Positions 17,990 through 27,167 of a DNA stretch of 64,000 nt are shown in pieces. The stretch spans positions 186,001 through 250,000 of the forward strand of contig NZ_VUMZ01000001.1 in NCBI RefSeq assembly GCF_009695915.1, given 5' to 3'. The stretch comes from Hornefia butyriciproducens (GTDB lineage Bacteria; Bacillota; Clostridia; Peptostreptococcales; Anaerovoracaceae). The notes beneath the pieces were generated by a model, which ran no database searches, was not told the origin of the DNA, and was given only the letters and a program-made list of their open reading frames with translations. Positions within the stretch are counted from its first letter, which is position 1. Each line of letters opens with the position of its first letter. A program made the translations under genes and the position numbers.

Positions 17990-18430
17990 TTATCTTCTTA
18001 CAAACTCACATTCTGCGCATTCCGGTCTGTGGGGATTATCCGGATCGCAGTGCAGGGGATAAAGTTTCACGTTCGGCTTCAGTCTGTTTCCCATCAGTGA
18101 AATCAGCCCGGCGATCTGACACAGGGTTCCCGCGAACTCCACCGTCTGTCCGGACTTTGCCTGTCTCAGCGTCTCCCTGTACACCTTCGGCATATCCCGG
18201 TAATAATAATCCTCGCTGTACTCATAGTAATTCGTGAACCCCGGCATATCCACCGGATTGTACAAAGGACAGTACAGCACGCAGTTGTTGCAGAGTTTGC
18301 AGCCGTTTTCATCGATGACCGGCTTCATCCGTCCGTCCTCATCCTTTTCCATCTTCATACAGTATTCGCGGCATCCGACGATACATGCGCCGCAGCCGTT
18401 GCAGTTCTTGATCCGATCCGTAATCTGCAT
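17990..18430 (-). CDS. 4Fe-4S dicluster ferredoxin-like protein
   Basis: A 146-residue protein has two 4Fe-4S motifs in the first half: CNGCGACIVGC with CREYC, and CKLCNNCVLYC. The C-terminal half contains more cysteines (HCDPDNPHRPECAEC) that could bind another metal. The first gene of its run, it is preceded by GGGAGG and an extended -10 promoter. It is probably a small electron carrier or an oxidoreductase subunit; no larger partner is visible. Confidence 0.85.
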   Translation of the reverse strand: MQITDRIKNCNGCGACIVGCREYCMKMEKDEDGRMKPVIDENGCKLCNNCVLYCPLYNPVDMPGFTNYYEYSEDYYYRDMPKVYRETLRQAKSGQTVEFAGTLCQIAGLISLMGNRLKPNVKLYPLHCDPDNPHRPECAECEFVRR

Positions 18431-18468
18431 ATTCTTCCTCCCTCTCGTGGCTCGCAGCCACCGATACC

Positions 18469-18474
18469 ATTATA
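18469..18474 (-). promoter_or_regulatory. Extended -10 promoter of the ferredoxin operon
   Basis: On the minus strand TATAAT is preceded by TGA, the extended -10 form. There is no good -35 at normal spacing. Confidence 0.5.
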
Positions 18475-18553
18475 TCACATATTTTCAAGTCGGCTACAGG
18501 GAACCGGGTGCTCCGACAATTTCAGTTATTTCAGATATTTTGTGGGGATCCTA

Positions 18554-18582
18554 TTGACTTTTGTACGATAATGTATTAATAT
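18554..18582 (+). promoter_or_regulatory. Sigma-A promoter of the candidate ncRNA
   Basis: TTGACT and TAATAT are separated by exactly 17 bases. Transcription would start near 18589. It points away from the ferredoxin operon and no long coding gene follows on that strand. Confidence 0.8.
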
Positions 18583-18588
18583 ATGAAC

Positions 18589-18972
18589 ATAAAGAAAGTA
18601 CCAAGGGTACAGGAAAGGAGTGAGGGCCATTGCAGAAGCGGACCATTGGACCGGGAGACATATTCGGGCATAGCCTTCTGCTTCAGAGTCAGGCTGGACG
18701 GATCTGAAATCAAACAGTATGACTGAGACGGATGAAGGGAAAGACCTGCCGGACACGCAGATAAACCGACAGCGCGGAGAACTCGGAAGCAGCAGAGCGG
18801 TTGCCCCATGCAGATATCGTAACAGTTGCGGAGTCTATGGAAGGAGTAGATATACCGAAGTTGACATAGATCGAGATTCAATTTATATAGATTACGATAT
18901 GTCTTTCAGTCAGCAAAACTGAATAATAATGAACGATAAACGGACTGTCTTTGGGACAGTCCGTTTTTTTTT
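18589..18972 (+). ncRNA. Candidate structured RNA, about 380 nt, class not recognised
   Basis: The segment between the promoter at 18554-18582 and the terminator at 18938-18972 has no convincing gene on either strand but many complementary arms. Examples are GCAGAAG (18632) with CTTCTGC (18675), CTGC with GCAG around 18747-18761, TCTATG with CATAGA near 18833-18869, GACATA with TATGTC, and TTCAGT with ACTGAA near 18905-18922. It does not show the conserved cores of RNase P RNA, tmRNA or SRP RNA that I can recall. A 25-codon TTG frame at 18630-18707 behind AAAGGAG could be a small peptide instead. The next plus-strand gene is over 12 kb away, so it is probably stand-alone. Confidence 0.65.
18938..18972 (+). 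terminator. Strong terminator of the candidate ncRNA
   Basis: CGGACTGTC and GACAGTCCG form a nine-base stem with a five-base loop, followed by nine T residues. Confidence 0.95.
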
Positions 18973-19014
18973 TAGCAGTGCAGGGATTTTCGGCACACGA
19001 CACGGCTGCGGCTG

Positions 19015-20748
19015 TTACGCCTGCAGCTTTGGTCTTTGTCCGGATATTGCCGGAGGGCCGCCGGCGCTTTTCTTTTTGTCGATCAGGAATTTGCTGAAAT
19101 TGATTTCCTGTGACGCCATCTCCATGAGGTCCAGACATGTATTTCCGATTCTCTCAACATCATGAAGGAGTTCGTTCAGAGAAATTGTAAGACTGGCATC
19201 GCACAAGCCCTTGCCTACCCTTTTCATATGAGCGGCGCGTATCTTATCATCGAGCCGCACCAGTTCTTCTTTGTCATCCATAGACTTCTGCATCGCCGTA
19301 ACATTCCCCATGACGATACTCCTGTGCACCGCTTCATAAAGTCCGGACAGTACATCAAACAGCTTGGAAATCTCTTTGATCGCTTCTTTAGAATATCCGG
19401 ACTTTCCCTGATTCGCTTTAGCCATGTTATCAGAAATCTGTCCACACAGTCCGCTGATCCGGTCGATATCATTCACTACAAGCATCAGTCCTGTCGTGTC
19501 TGACGCCTGCGTTTCCGTCAGGACGCCCTTGGAAAACATCTTCGCCAGATATTCGCTGATTGCGTCACCCTGTACCGCGATTTCCTGTGCCTCAGAATGA
19601 ACCACCTGCAGTGTATCCTTAAGGGTTTTCAGCCGGATCCCCCGGAGAGAAACTAGCATATCATTAACGCGATCGCTGCATGCGATAATTTCCTCAAATA
19701 CAAGATGCAGAGCAGATACCGGCTGATGCAGCAGGTTGTCGTCCAGCGTCGTAATCGGTTTTCGCTCATAATCCCTCTCTGGCAGAATCTTCATTACTAT
19801 CTTTACCATGAGCCACAGCAAAGGCAGCCAGATCAGTGTCATCGTAAGATTGAAGCAGGTGTGAGCGTTGGCGATCTGACGGGAGATTACTGCGATCTCA
19901 TCTCCATGCGGCGATATATACTGAATCAGCCTGGCGTATGGTTTGATAAACCAGATGAACAGGCACGTGCCTGATACGTTGAACAGGCAGTGCGCCAGTG
20001 CGGTCCGCTTCGCGTCCCGGCTCTGTCCGATGCTGGCCAGGATTGCGGTAATCGTGGTTCCGATGTTGTCTCCCAGCAACACGGGAATCGCTCCGGCCAG
20101 TCCAAGGACACTCGATACACCATCCGGTCCGGGCTGAGAAGCGAAATTCTGCAACACCGCAATGGTGGCGGAACTGCTCTGCACCACCAGCGTCATGCAC
20201 ATTCCCACCAGTACGCCAAGAATAGGAACGTCTGACACCTGCGCAATGAGGTTCACAAAAAACGGGCTGTCCGCCAGTGGCTTCATGACATTTCCCATGG
20301 TTTCGATTCCCAGGAAAAGAAGCCCGAAAGCCAGAACCGCCTGCCCGATATATTTCAGTTTCTCTGATTTTGCTACAAACTGTATGATAAATCCGATGAA
20401 GATAATCGGATAGATATAGTCACTGATGTTGAATGCGATAATCTGCGCAGTCATCGTCGTTCCGATGTTTGCCCCGAAAATTACTGAGATTGCCTGTGGC
20501 AGAGAAATCAAACCCGCGCTGACGAATCCGATTGCCATAACCGTGGTAGCGCTGCTGCTCTGCAGCACGGCTGTTACCAGCGCTCCGGAAATCACTCCGA
20601 GAAGGGGATTCCGCGTCAGCATCGCCAGCACTTTTTTCATTTTCTCTCCGGCAACCTTCTGAAGGCTGTCACTCATCATGTTCATGCCGAACAGGAACAG
20701 CGCCAGTCCGCCGATCAGCCCAAAAGCCACTCTTATCGTTTCATTCAT
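19015..20748 (-). CDS. Na/Pi cotransporter family protein with PhoU-like tail
   Basis: About 577 residues start at the ATG at 20748, eight bases after a consensus GGAGG. The N-terminal half is the duplicated Na/Pi cotransport domain with repeated QSSSATT/QSSSATI motifs (LQSSSATTVMAIGF and VQSSSATIAVLQNF). The C-terminal half, from about residue 340, is helical and PhoU-like. It is probably a sodium-driven phosphate transporter of the NptA/YjbB type. It is transcribed toward the ncRNA terminator and has no operon partner. Confidence 0.92.
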   Translation of the reverse strand: MNETIRVAFGLIGGLALFLFGMNMMSDSLQKVAGEKMKKVLAMLTRNPLLGVISGALVTAVLQSSSATTVMAIGFVSAGLISLPQAISVIFGANIGTTMTAQIIAFNISDYIYPIIFIGFIIQFVAKSEKLKYIGQAVLAFGLLFLGIETMGNVMKPLADSPFFVNLIAQVSDVPILGVLVGMCMTLVVQSSSATIAVLQNFASQPGPDGVSSVLGLAGAIPVLLGDNIGTTITAILASIGQSRDAKRTALAHCLFNVSGTCLFIWFIKPYARLIQYISPHGDEIAVISRQIANAHTCFNLTMTLIWLPLLWLMVKIVMKILPERDYERKPITTLDDNLLHQPVSALHLVFEEIIACSDRVNDMLVSLRGIRLKTLKDTLQVVHSEAQEIAVQGDAISEYLAKMFSKGVLTETQASDTTGLMLVVNDIDRISGLCGQISDNMAKANQGKSGYSKEAIKEISKLFDVLSGLYEAVHRSIVMGNVTAMQKSMDDKEELVRLDDKIRAAHMKRVGKGLCDASLTISLNELLHDVERIGNTCLDLMEMASQEINFSKFLIDKKKSAGGPPAISGQRPKLQA

Positions 20749-20849
20749 TCGTCTGTCCTCCTTTACGCTCACATTAATTTTACAAAAACAGAGCTTTTTT
20801 TATCTATCAGAGGACTGTAAAAGTTATATTAAATCTTTGTAAAATAATA

Positions 20850-23552
20850 TCAGCGCAGATATGGACGGGTCGAGTCTTCCATTCTGATAATTTCACGGCA
20901 GACACGCTCCGAATTGCGGCGGTCGTTATACCTGAAGAATGTGTCCACTCTGTCTCTGTACAGTTCCGGCTCCGCACAGTCTGACGCAACAAACCGCACA
21001 ATCGCATCTATCGCAGTCTGCAGATCGTAAACAACCGGTCCGAATCCGTCCTGCTCATAATCGAAATAACCTTTTTTAAAAATGTGCCGTCCTTCTATGT
21101 CGTTTCTGTCAAACTGTGTATATATCACCGGTTTCCTGAGATAGGCAAAATCAAACGCAACGCTGGAGTAGTCCGTAATCAGAAGCGATGCCCGTGCGAA
21201 GATCCCGCTGTAATCCATCTGATCATCCCCGACAGTGATCAGCGGGTTTGACTGAAAATCTCTGAGCTGACTGCGCAGCGAAGGATGCAGATGAAATTCA
21301 CCTCGATATCCGGCTCTCTCCATAGCTTCAAGGAGTTCCGGCGAATGGATCAGGCCGTCATAAAACCGGAAGTATTCAGACTCACGGAAGCTCTCGGAGT
21401 ATTTTCGTTCTCCCGCCCGGTCGCTGAGGGTTCCTGCGAGATCCTTCCTCCAGGTAGGCAGAAACGCAATCAGTTTTTCCCGGTGATCCCGAAGCCGGTC
21501 ATGGCGCGGCATGCCCGTCAGTTTCACGACGCTCTCATCATATCCGTAATTACCGTCCAGAACAGAACTGTATTCTCTCCCTGCAGATGTAACAAATAAT
21601 TTAATATTCAAATTCCCGCGATGGAGCCATCCTGAAACATCCTGCTGAGTAACGCCGTGCTGCAGGAACACAAAATCCGATTCGATCATATCTTGATAAT
21701 ACTTTCTGTCTTTGCCAAAAGGATTGATGACCCACTGATCCGCCGCAGAGGAAATAATTTCAGATGCCGCCAGGAAATACGCCAAATGCTCCTCCGATCC
21801 GTACTTCAGCACGGGTCCTGCCTTCGCCATTCGTTCGTAATCCTCGCTGTCCGCGTTGAGAACAAAATAAATTTCTCTGCTCTGCTTCACATCGCTTTTC
21901 ATCAGATACCGGAACAGAGCCTCGCCGTTGTCACCAGCGCGGTACGCACGGTCAAAGACCAGCCATATCGGCCTTTTTTTCGCTTTTCTCTTCAGGCCGG
22001 CAGCCCTTTTCCGAATCCGCAGGACTTCAGGTTTTCCCAGTTTCTTCAGGATGCTGTCGCGTCTTTTTGCGGCCCGCCACGCCGCATACAGATTACCTGA
22101 CGAAACAGCAATTCCATTTTCTTCCCGACTGACCATCCTGTTTCCGCAGAGAAAGAAGGAGTTCTCCATTCCGGAAAGTCTGGACCACTTCTGCAGTTTC
22201 AGCGGCATCCACGCACAGTTACCCATACTGTCGGAAATACGGAACCGGTAAACTGTGTCTTCCTTCAGCGGAAGATCCAGGGTAAACCAGATTCCCTGCT
22301 GAACCAGATCGCCAAGCATTCCTTTCCTGTCATAATGTGAATTTTCGATGCAGAGCGGATTCCATTCGCGGCCGGCCGTATCCACCGCGCAGAATTCACG
22401 ATTTTCTCCCAGAATGCGATGTGCGCTCACCCCCTCCAGATGAAGCATTCCGTCCCTTTCTTCCAGCATCCGGATCTGCATCGGTATCCTGTTCAGAAGG
22501 AGTTCCTGCGGAAAAGTCCTGTCACCGTATTTCAGACGAAGCGCGTAGGCCTTGTACGGAAGCGGAAGACGGGACTTTACGATTGTCAGATCCTCCACTT
22601 CACCCAGAATTCTGCTGATAAGTTCCCTGTATGCAGTTCTTTCCTCCCGGGACATTTCCTGCGGAAGCGGCTGCTTCAGCCGGGTCTGCAGATCGCCGAG
22701 AATAAAATTCTGCGCATAGGCAGTGACTTCACCGCAGTAGTTCCGAGAGCATTCAATTATACCGGAATACGCGGCCTCCGCATAAGAGAAGTATTCATCC
22801 TTCCGATCCAGAAAATCCCATGCGCCCCGTTCGGGAATCACATCTGAAACATGGCACACCGCCTCTCTCAGGTAGCGGATTCTTCCGGATCGCAGCGCCA
22901 GCCTGCCGATAAGCGTCTGACGCTCAGCCGCACCCGCCTCCAGAGCAGACTCCTCCCCCGTCAGCAGTGATGCGGGAATGAAAGATGAATCCAGATCGTA
23001 CAGGACTTCTTTCGGCCTTTTATCGGTTTTGCAAAGATGAGACTTCCTGAAATTCCGATCGCCTGCCCCGACAAAACCGCTTCGTTTTCCGTGATATTCC
23101 CGGCGACAGGTAATAATTTCCGGGCAGGCTTCTGAAACATTTCCCGAACCGCCGTCTTCCGGTATTTTGGAGCCTCCATCATTCTCTACAGTCTGCCCGC
23201 CGCTTTGCGGAAGCGCGCTTATCGCTTTCCTGACGATCCTCAGAGCATCTGCGTCCCAGTAGTCGCCTTCGCCGGAGATATTTACATAACAGCCTCGGAT
23301 GTACTGTCTGAGTTCTTTCAGGGAAGATACCGTCGATGCGGAAAGAATCCGAACATTTTCTCCGTACTTTTCCCGGAAATCACTGCACAGACGGTGCTGC
23401 TCCTCATCGCCTTTGTTTTCAATCAAAAGCACCTGCGTGCCTTCCGGAAAACCGGCAGTCTGATTTTCCAGTGCACACAGGGCCTTTTTCAGTTCTTCAG
23501 TTTTCTGATCGGTATGTATGACAACTGAACATACGATTTCCTTCTGTTCCAT
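20850..23552 (-). CDS. CDP-glycerol glycerophosphotransferase family protein with N-terminal glycosyltransferase-like region
   Basis: About 900 residues. The last 400 form a TagB/TagF-type domain that polymerises or primes glycerol phosphate in teichoic-acid-like polymers: KRPIWLVFDRAYRAGDNGEA, FLQHGVTQQDVSGWLHRG, ITDYSSVAFDFAYLRKP. The N-terminus (VCSVVIHTDQKTEELKKALC) looks like the start of a family 2 glycosyltransferase, but its catalytic acids are not obvious. The ATG at 23552 is favoured over 23567 because its product starts at the conserved strand. It is a single gene; no other teichoic acid genes are in the window. Confidence 0.85.
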   Translation of the reverse strand: MEQKEIVCSVVIHTDQKTEELKKALCALENQTAGFPEGTQVLLIENKGDEEQHRLCSDFREKYGENVRILSASTVSSLKELRQYIRGCYVNISGEGDYWDADALRIVRKAISALPQSGGQTVENDGGSKIPEDGGSGNVSEACPEIITCRREYHGKRSGFVGAGDRNFRKSHLCKTDKRPKEVLYDLDSSFIPASLLTGEESALEAGAAERQTLIGRLALRSGRIRYLREAVCHVSDVIPERGAWDFLDRKDEYFSYAEAAYSGIIECSRNYCGEVTAYAQNFILGDLQTRLKQPLPQEMSREERTAYRELISRILGEVEDLTIVKSRLPLPYKAYALRLKYGDRTFPQELLLNRIPMQIRMLEERDGMLHLEGVSAHRILGENREFCAVDTAGREWNPLCIENSHYDRKGMLGDLVQQGIWFTLDLPLKEDTVYRFRISDSMGNCAWMPLKLQKWSRLSGMENSFFLCGNRMVSREENGIAVSSGNLYAAWRAAKRRDSILKKLGKPEVLRIRKRAAGLKRKAKKRPIWLVFDRAYRAGDNGEALFRYLMKSDVKQSREIYFVLNADSEDYERMAKAGPVLKYGSEEHLAYFLAASEIISSAADQWVINPFGKDRKYYQDMIESDFVFLQHGVTQQDVSGWLHRGNLNIKLFVTSAGREYSSVLDGNYGYDESVVKLTGMPRHDRLRDHREKLIAFLPTWRKDLAGTLSDRAGERKYSESFRESEYFRFYDGLIHSPELLEAMERAGYRGEFHLHPSLRSQLRDFQSNPLITVGDDQMDYSGIFARASLLITDYSSVAFDFAYLRKPVIYTQFDRNDIEGRHIFKKGYFDYEQDGFGPVVYDLQTAIDAIVRFVASDCAEPELYRDRVDTFFRYNDRRNSERVCREIIRMEDSTRPYLR

Positions 23553-23645
23553 ATATATCCCCGTCATTGGTTTATGCCCGTGTATCGTTCCCGGTACAGT
23601 TGCTGCTCCGCACAGTCGCCGGAAACAGGGCTGTCTCCGAATATC

Positions 23646-24623
23646 TCAGAAGGTCGCCACCTCCGGCACCGCCGGCGCCGCCTTCTTCACCTCTGTACAA
23701 TAGAGTACCGGTCCTGGGCCCTCACCCGCATATACAGGGTCATCTTCTATACGGACCTTTGCAGAAACAGTAACCCAGTCGCCGTTTCCGAATGACGCCG
23801 CCTCATCGGTCCATTTGCAGACAAGTCCAGCGAACTGAATGTCCTCGACACAGCAGGTCATGACGTGGCGCCCGAACACAAATTTATTCTTCGGAATGTC
23901 TCCACCGTTTACCAGACGTCCTTTCAGATGAAGAATCTTGCCGTCATATTTCTGCTGATCTTCGTTGATGTCCCGATACCATTCCGCATACCAGTCGTCT
24001 CGGATCGTAATGACAGGCTGTTCTGTGTCGAAGGGCAGCGGATCCTGAATCGTATCCATCTCCACATCGTTTTCGCCATACTCATAGAGTATCTGACTCT
24101 TCCGGTTGGCAACCCGGACAATTTTATGGAATCGCATCTTCGTGGAAACGCCTTCCTCATCGACCTCGTCCATTTTTTTACGGTCGCAGCGGTTGAACAC
24201 CACGAGTTCCGCGCTCTTCAGCTTGTCGAACACCAGCTGCCGCATATTCTGATTATATGACAGAAATGTACGGGCGTCCGCAAACATCATTTCCTGGTAG
24301 GTCAGCCATTCTGCAGGCATGGCGCGATAAAAGCTGTCAAGCCCCCACATCCCGTTATATTCCACAATTACACGTTCCACCCGGTGCTTTTTCTGCAGGC
24401 TGACCAGCAGTTCCTCGCTGAGATCCTCTTCATCCTCGACGGTCTCAAAGAAAACATTCGTTCCGAAAAACTTAGAGGGGTGATATTCAGTCTCGCCCTC
24501 TTCACACAGCAAAAACAAAGTCCGCTCACCCATATTAAAGTCCGGACCTTCCAGAGCCTCCTGAATAAATGTGGTCTTTCCCGACTCCAGGAAGCCTGTA
24601 AACAGATATACCGGTATTTCCAT
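23646..24623 (-). CDS. COG0523-like GTPase fused to a DUF1980-like domain
   Basis: The 325-residue protein starts at 24623, right after AGGAGG. Its N-terminal half is a G3E GTPase of the CobW/COG0523 group (Walker A GFLESGKTTF, then NRCDRKKMDE as the base-recognition motif), but the metal-binding CxCC of classical members is absent. The C-terminal 110 residues contain GRHVMTCCVEDIQFAGLVCKW-like sequence in short, which resembles the DUF1980/YcgQ domain (TIGR03943). A GTPase for metal insertion joined to a metal-uptake-associated domain suggests zinc or other metal handling. The His-rich GTPase is encoded 43 bp upstream. Confidence 0.78.
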   Translation of the reverse strand: MEIPVYLFTGFLESGKTTFIQEALEGPDFNMGERTLFLLCEEGETEYHPSKFFGTNVFFETVEDEEDLSEELLVSLQKKHRVERVIVEYNGMWGLDSFYRAMPAEWLTYQEMMFADARTFLSYNQNMRQLVFDKLKSAELVVFNRCDRKKMDEVDEEGVSTKMRFHKIVRVANRKSQILYEYGENDVEMDTIQDPLPFDTEQPVITIRDDWYAEWYRDINEDQQKYDGKILHLKGRLVNGGDIPKNKFVFGRHVMTCCVEDIQFAGLVCKWTDEAASFGNGDWVTVSAKVRIEDDPVYAGEGPGPVLYCTEVKKAAPAVPEVATF

Positions 24624-24666
24624 ACTGCCTCCTTTGTTCTCCTTATAATCCCCAGATGACTTCAGA

Positions 24667-25740
24667 CTACAACGCGAAAAGTTCGCTGATGCGGTCGCGG
24701 TCGATTCCCGCACCGATAACGCAGATCATTCCGGTCGTTGCCGCGGCTCCTGTACGCACATCCGGTTCTCCCGGCACATAATCGAAATGGATCCACTGTC
24801 CGTCCTTGCCCTCTACAATACCTTTTGCCCGAAGCACCTGGCCCACCTCGGCGATATTCTGAAGACCGGTCAGCGCATCGCGTATCTGCTCCTGCGTATA
24901 TTTATGCGCAGTCTCCGCTCCGAAATCCTCAAACACTTCATCCGCATGGTGGTGACCGTCGTGATGATGGTGATGATGTTCATGTTCATGTTCATGTTCG
25001 TGGTCATGGTGATGATGTTCATGTTCGTGGTCTTGGTGCTCATGCCCGTGTTCGTGGTCATGGTGCTCGTGCCCGTGCTCATGAGCATGGGCCTCCTCCT
25101 CCGCATAAGCCTCCTCACGGAGTCTGTCGAGTTCTGCGGACAAAGTCTTTTTCTTCTCCATAGTCTCCAGAATCTGTGCACCTGTAATCTGATCCCACGG
25201 CGTCGTAACAATGGAGGCGTCCCTGTTATGCTCTCTCAGAAGAGCGACGCAGGTGTCCAGCTTCTCCTGGGAAAGTCCGTCCACATGACTCAGAATGATA
25301 GAGCTCGCGTGCTCCACCTGATTGTTGAAGAACTCACCGAAGTTCTTCATATACATCTTGCATTTCTTCGCATCCACAACAGTCGTGAAACCGTTCAGCT
25401 GAATCTGATCATTATGCAGATCCTGCACGGCAATAATCACGTCGCTGAGTTTTCCAACGCCAGACGGCTCGATCAGAATCCGATCCGGGGAAAACTGCTC
25501 GATGACCTGATTCAGCGCCCGTCCGAAATCGCCTACCAGACTGCAGCAGATGCAGCCCGAGTCCATCTCATTGATCTGCACTCCGGTATCCTTCAGAAAT
25601 CCGCCGTCTACGCCGATTTCGCCGAATTCGTTCTCAATCAGAACGATCTTCTCGTCACCATACGCCTCTTCAATCAGTTTTTTGATCAGCGTCGTTTTTC
25701 CGGCTCCAAGAAAACCGGAGAAAATATCTACTTTTGCCAT
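24667..25740 (-). CDS. COG0523 GTPase with His-rich metal-binding region
   Basis: The 357-residue protein has Walker A GFLGAGKTTL (9-18), the COG0523 metal motif GCICC at residues 62-66, and IEPSGVG. Between about residues 212 and 270 it carries an extreme His/Asp/Glu tract (repeats such as HEHGHEHHDHEH), then the C-terminal CobW_C domain. Such proteins are GTP-driven metallochaperones, often for zinc or nickel. The His tract may store or sense metal. It is the first of a two-GTPase pair. Confidence 0.92.
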   Translation of the reverse strand: MAKVDIFSGFLGAGKTTLIKKLIEEAYGDEKIVLIENEFGEIGVDGGFLKDTGVQINEMDSGCICCSLVGDFGRALNQVIEQFSPDRILIEPSGVGKLSDVIIAVQDLHNDQIQLNGFTTVVDAKKCKMYMKNFGEFFNNQVEHASSIILSHVDGLSQEKLDTCVALLREHNRDASIVTTPWDQITGAQILETMEKKKTLSAELDRLREEAYAEEEAHAHEHGHEHHDHEHGHEHQDHEHEHHHHDHEHEHEHEHHHHHHDGHHHADEVFEDFGAETAHKYTQEQIRDALTGLQNIAEVGQVLRAKGIVEGKDGQWIHFDYVPGEPDVRTGAAATTGMICVIGAGIDRDRISELFAL

Positions 25741-25823
25741 AAAAAAATCATCTCTTTCCGTTAATTTTTTGTTCGTCGTTTACCTTCTTTATATACCCTT
25801 CCGGCAGAAGTATAAACGCCGCA

Positions 25824-26129
25824 TCAGTAAAAGCGGGCCACGTTTTCCCTTACCACATTCATGACCTGATCCCAGCCGTCCACACATTTCCAGTCAGAAG
25901 CAAGGTTCATCTTCACAACTTTGTAAAGGTAATCCTCATAGTAGCGCATCGCCGCATCCATATCCATTCCCTGCTTCTGCAGCTGACTCACATCGTATCT
26001 GGAGAACTCCACCCGTATCACACAGCGGCGCCGCTGCGTGCCGTCTTCTCTTCCTTTCGGAAAATCCATAACCGCCACATCGACATAATTGTACAGCGGC
26101 GTGTCCGGAACTAAAACGATTTCTTTCAT
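25824..26129 (-). CDS. Hypothetical protein
   Basis: A 101-residue soluble protein without a signal or membrane segment and not recognised. It has a beta-rich start (MKEIVLVPDTPLYNY), a charged middle with RRRCVIRVEFSRYDV, and a helical end with aromatic residues. Its ATG overlaps the flavodoxin stop codon (ATGA), so the two are translationally coupled and probably act in the same process. One cysteine pair is too sparse for a metal cluster. Confidence 0.65.
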   Translation of the reverse strand: MKEIVLVPDTPLYNYVDVAVMDFPKGREDGTQRRRCVIRVEFSRYDVSQLQKQGMDMDAAMRYYEDYLYKVVKMNLASDWKCVDGWDQVMNVVRENVARFY

Positions 26130-26647
26130 CCTCTCGCCTCCATTATTTCGCGGACGAATCTCCGGATTTCGTACAGATCGCCGCCATTTTTATTTTTCGC
26201 TGGGTCGACCAGGCTCAGTTTTGAGATAATCTCGGTTTTCTTCAGATATTTTTCAATTCTGCTGAAACATTTATCCGCCCGCCCCGAAGAGCTGCACAGA
26301 GCAACGCCGATTTTCTTGCCCTTGATTTTGTTAGCCAGCAGAAATGTGCGGATCGGCGGAGCAATCGTGCCCGCCCAGATCGGAGAGCCCACAATGACCG
26401 CATCATATTTCTTCGGGTCAAAACTGTATGGCTTCAGCTGCGGCCTGGAACCCAGGGACGCGGCAGCGCCTCCCTTGATGTATTTCATCGGTCCCGCATC
26501 TGCATAGGGCTTAATCGGCTCCAGACGAACCACATCGACCGCCGTCTCATCGCCGATCGCCTCCAGAATCCGCTGTACCACATACTCTGTGTTCCCTCCA
26601 AGTGAAAAAAACACAACCGCGATTTTCCTGTCTTTATTCCGTATCAT
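26126..26647 (-). CDS. Flavodoxin-family protein
   Basis: The 173-residue protein has a flavodoxin fold: the phosphate loop region SLGGNTEYVVQRI near residue 15, and DAVIVGSPIWAGTIAPPI, the FMN-ring block. The last third is shorter and less conserved. It probably carries or transfers electrons with FMN, or is a flavodoxin-like oxidoreductase. The coupled 101-residue protein follows. No iron-starvation operator was seen. Confidence 0.85.
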   Translation of the reverse strand: MIRNKDRKIAVVFFSLGGNTEYVVQRILEAIGDETAVDVVRLEPIKPYADAGPMKYIKGGAAASLGSRPQLKPYSFDPKKYDAVIVGSPIWAGTIAPPIRTFLLANKIKGKKIGVALCSSSGRADKCFSRIEKYLKKTEIISKLSLVDPAKNKNGGDLYEIRRFVREIMEARG

Positions 26648-26690
26648 TTTTTCTCCTTTCCCCCCGGAAGGTATCTGCTGAAAGAATCTT

Positions 26691-27167
26691 TCACTCCCCT
26701 CTTTTCAGATCCTCCAGGATTGCGTAGATGATTCCGGAGCCGTAACCCAGACTGCTGAGTCTGCGTGCAATTCGTCCCCTGATTTTGTCCGGAACAGGAT
26801 CCTCCGGCGTGAGATCCGCGAGACGCAGCACCTTCTCCGCTTCCTCGCGGGCCATAGACGTTTCATCGACAGGCTGCTCCTCTGCATAGTCTTCATATGC
26901 GGCCGCGATGATTTCCTCATCTACGCCTTTCCTCCGGAGTTCCGCGAACACACGGTACTTTCCTTTGTTCCTGCGAAAGGCAGCGACAAAATATTCCGCA
27001 CAGTAGTTTCTGTCGTCGAGGTATCCGTCCTCCTGAAGCTGACGCACCGTCTGTCTGATCTCCTCGGCCTCATAGCCCCTTCCGCTCAGAAACGATTTCA
27101 TCTCCGCGGCTGTCATCATCCTGTCGGCGAGTTTTCTTACTGCCGCTTCATCACAGCTTCTGTTCAT
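26691..27167 (-). CDS. recX: Regulatory protein RecX
   Basis: The 158-residue, highly charged helical protein shows the RecX pattern of three-helix repeats: LSGRGYEAEEIRQTVRQL, DGYLDDRNYCAEYFVAAF, then LRRKGVDEEIIAAAYEDY. RecX binds RecA filaments and limits recombination. It overlaps the phosphopantetheinyl transferase stop by four bases. recA is not in the window. Confidence 0.88.
   Translation of the reverse strand: MNRSCDEAAVRKLADRMMTAAEMKSFLSGRGYEAEEIRQTVRQLQEDGYLDDRNYCAEYFVAAFRRNKGKYRVFAELRRKGVDEEIIAAAYEDYAEEQPVDETSMAREEAEKVLRLADLTPEDPVPDKIRGRIARRLSSLGYGSGIIYAILEDLKRGE

Noticed and set aside
18775-18803. GGAAGCAGCAG, similar to the SRP RNA core
   Set aside because: The conserved GUCAGGUCCGGAAGG part and the symmetric loop are missing, so it is not an SRP RNA.
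18719-18922. 67-codon plus-strand frame in the candidate ncRNA
   Set aside because: No ribosome site lies before its ATG, and the sequence is rich in complementary arms rather than protein-like.
24950-25100. Possible CRISPR-like short repeats
   Set aside because: The regular CATG-rich pattern is codon repetition in the His-rich tract and has no spacers. No CRISPR array was seen elsewhere in the window.
24738-25764. Long plus-strand frames opposite the His-rich GTPase
   Set aside because: They arise from the repetitive CAT/CAC codons of the His tract on the other strand; they have no ribosome site or family similarity.
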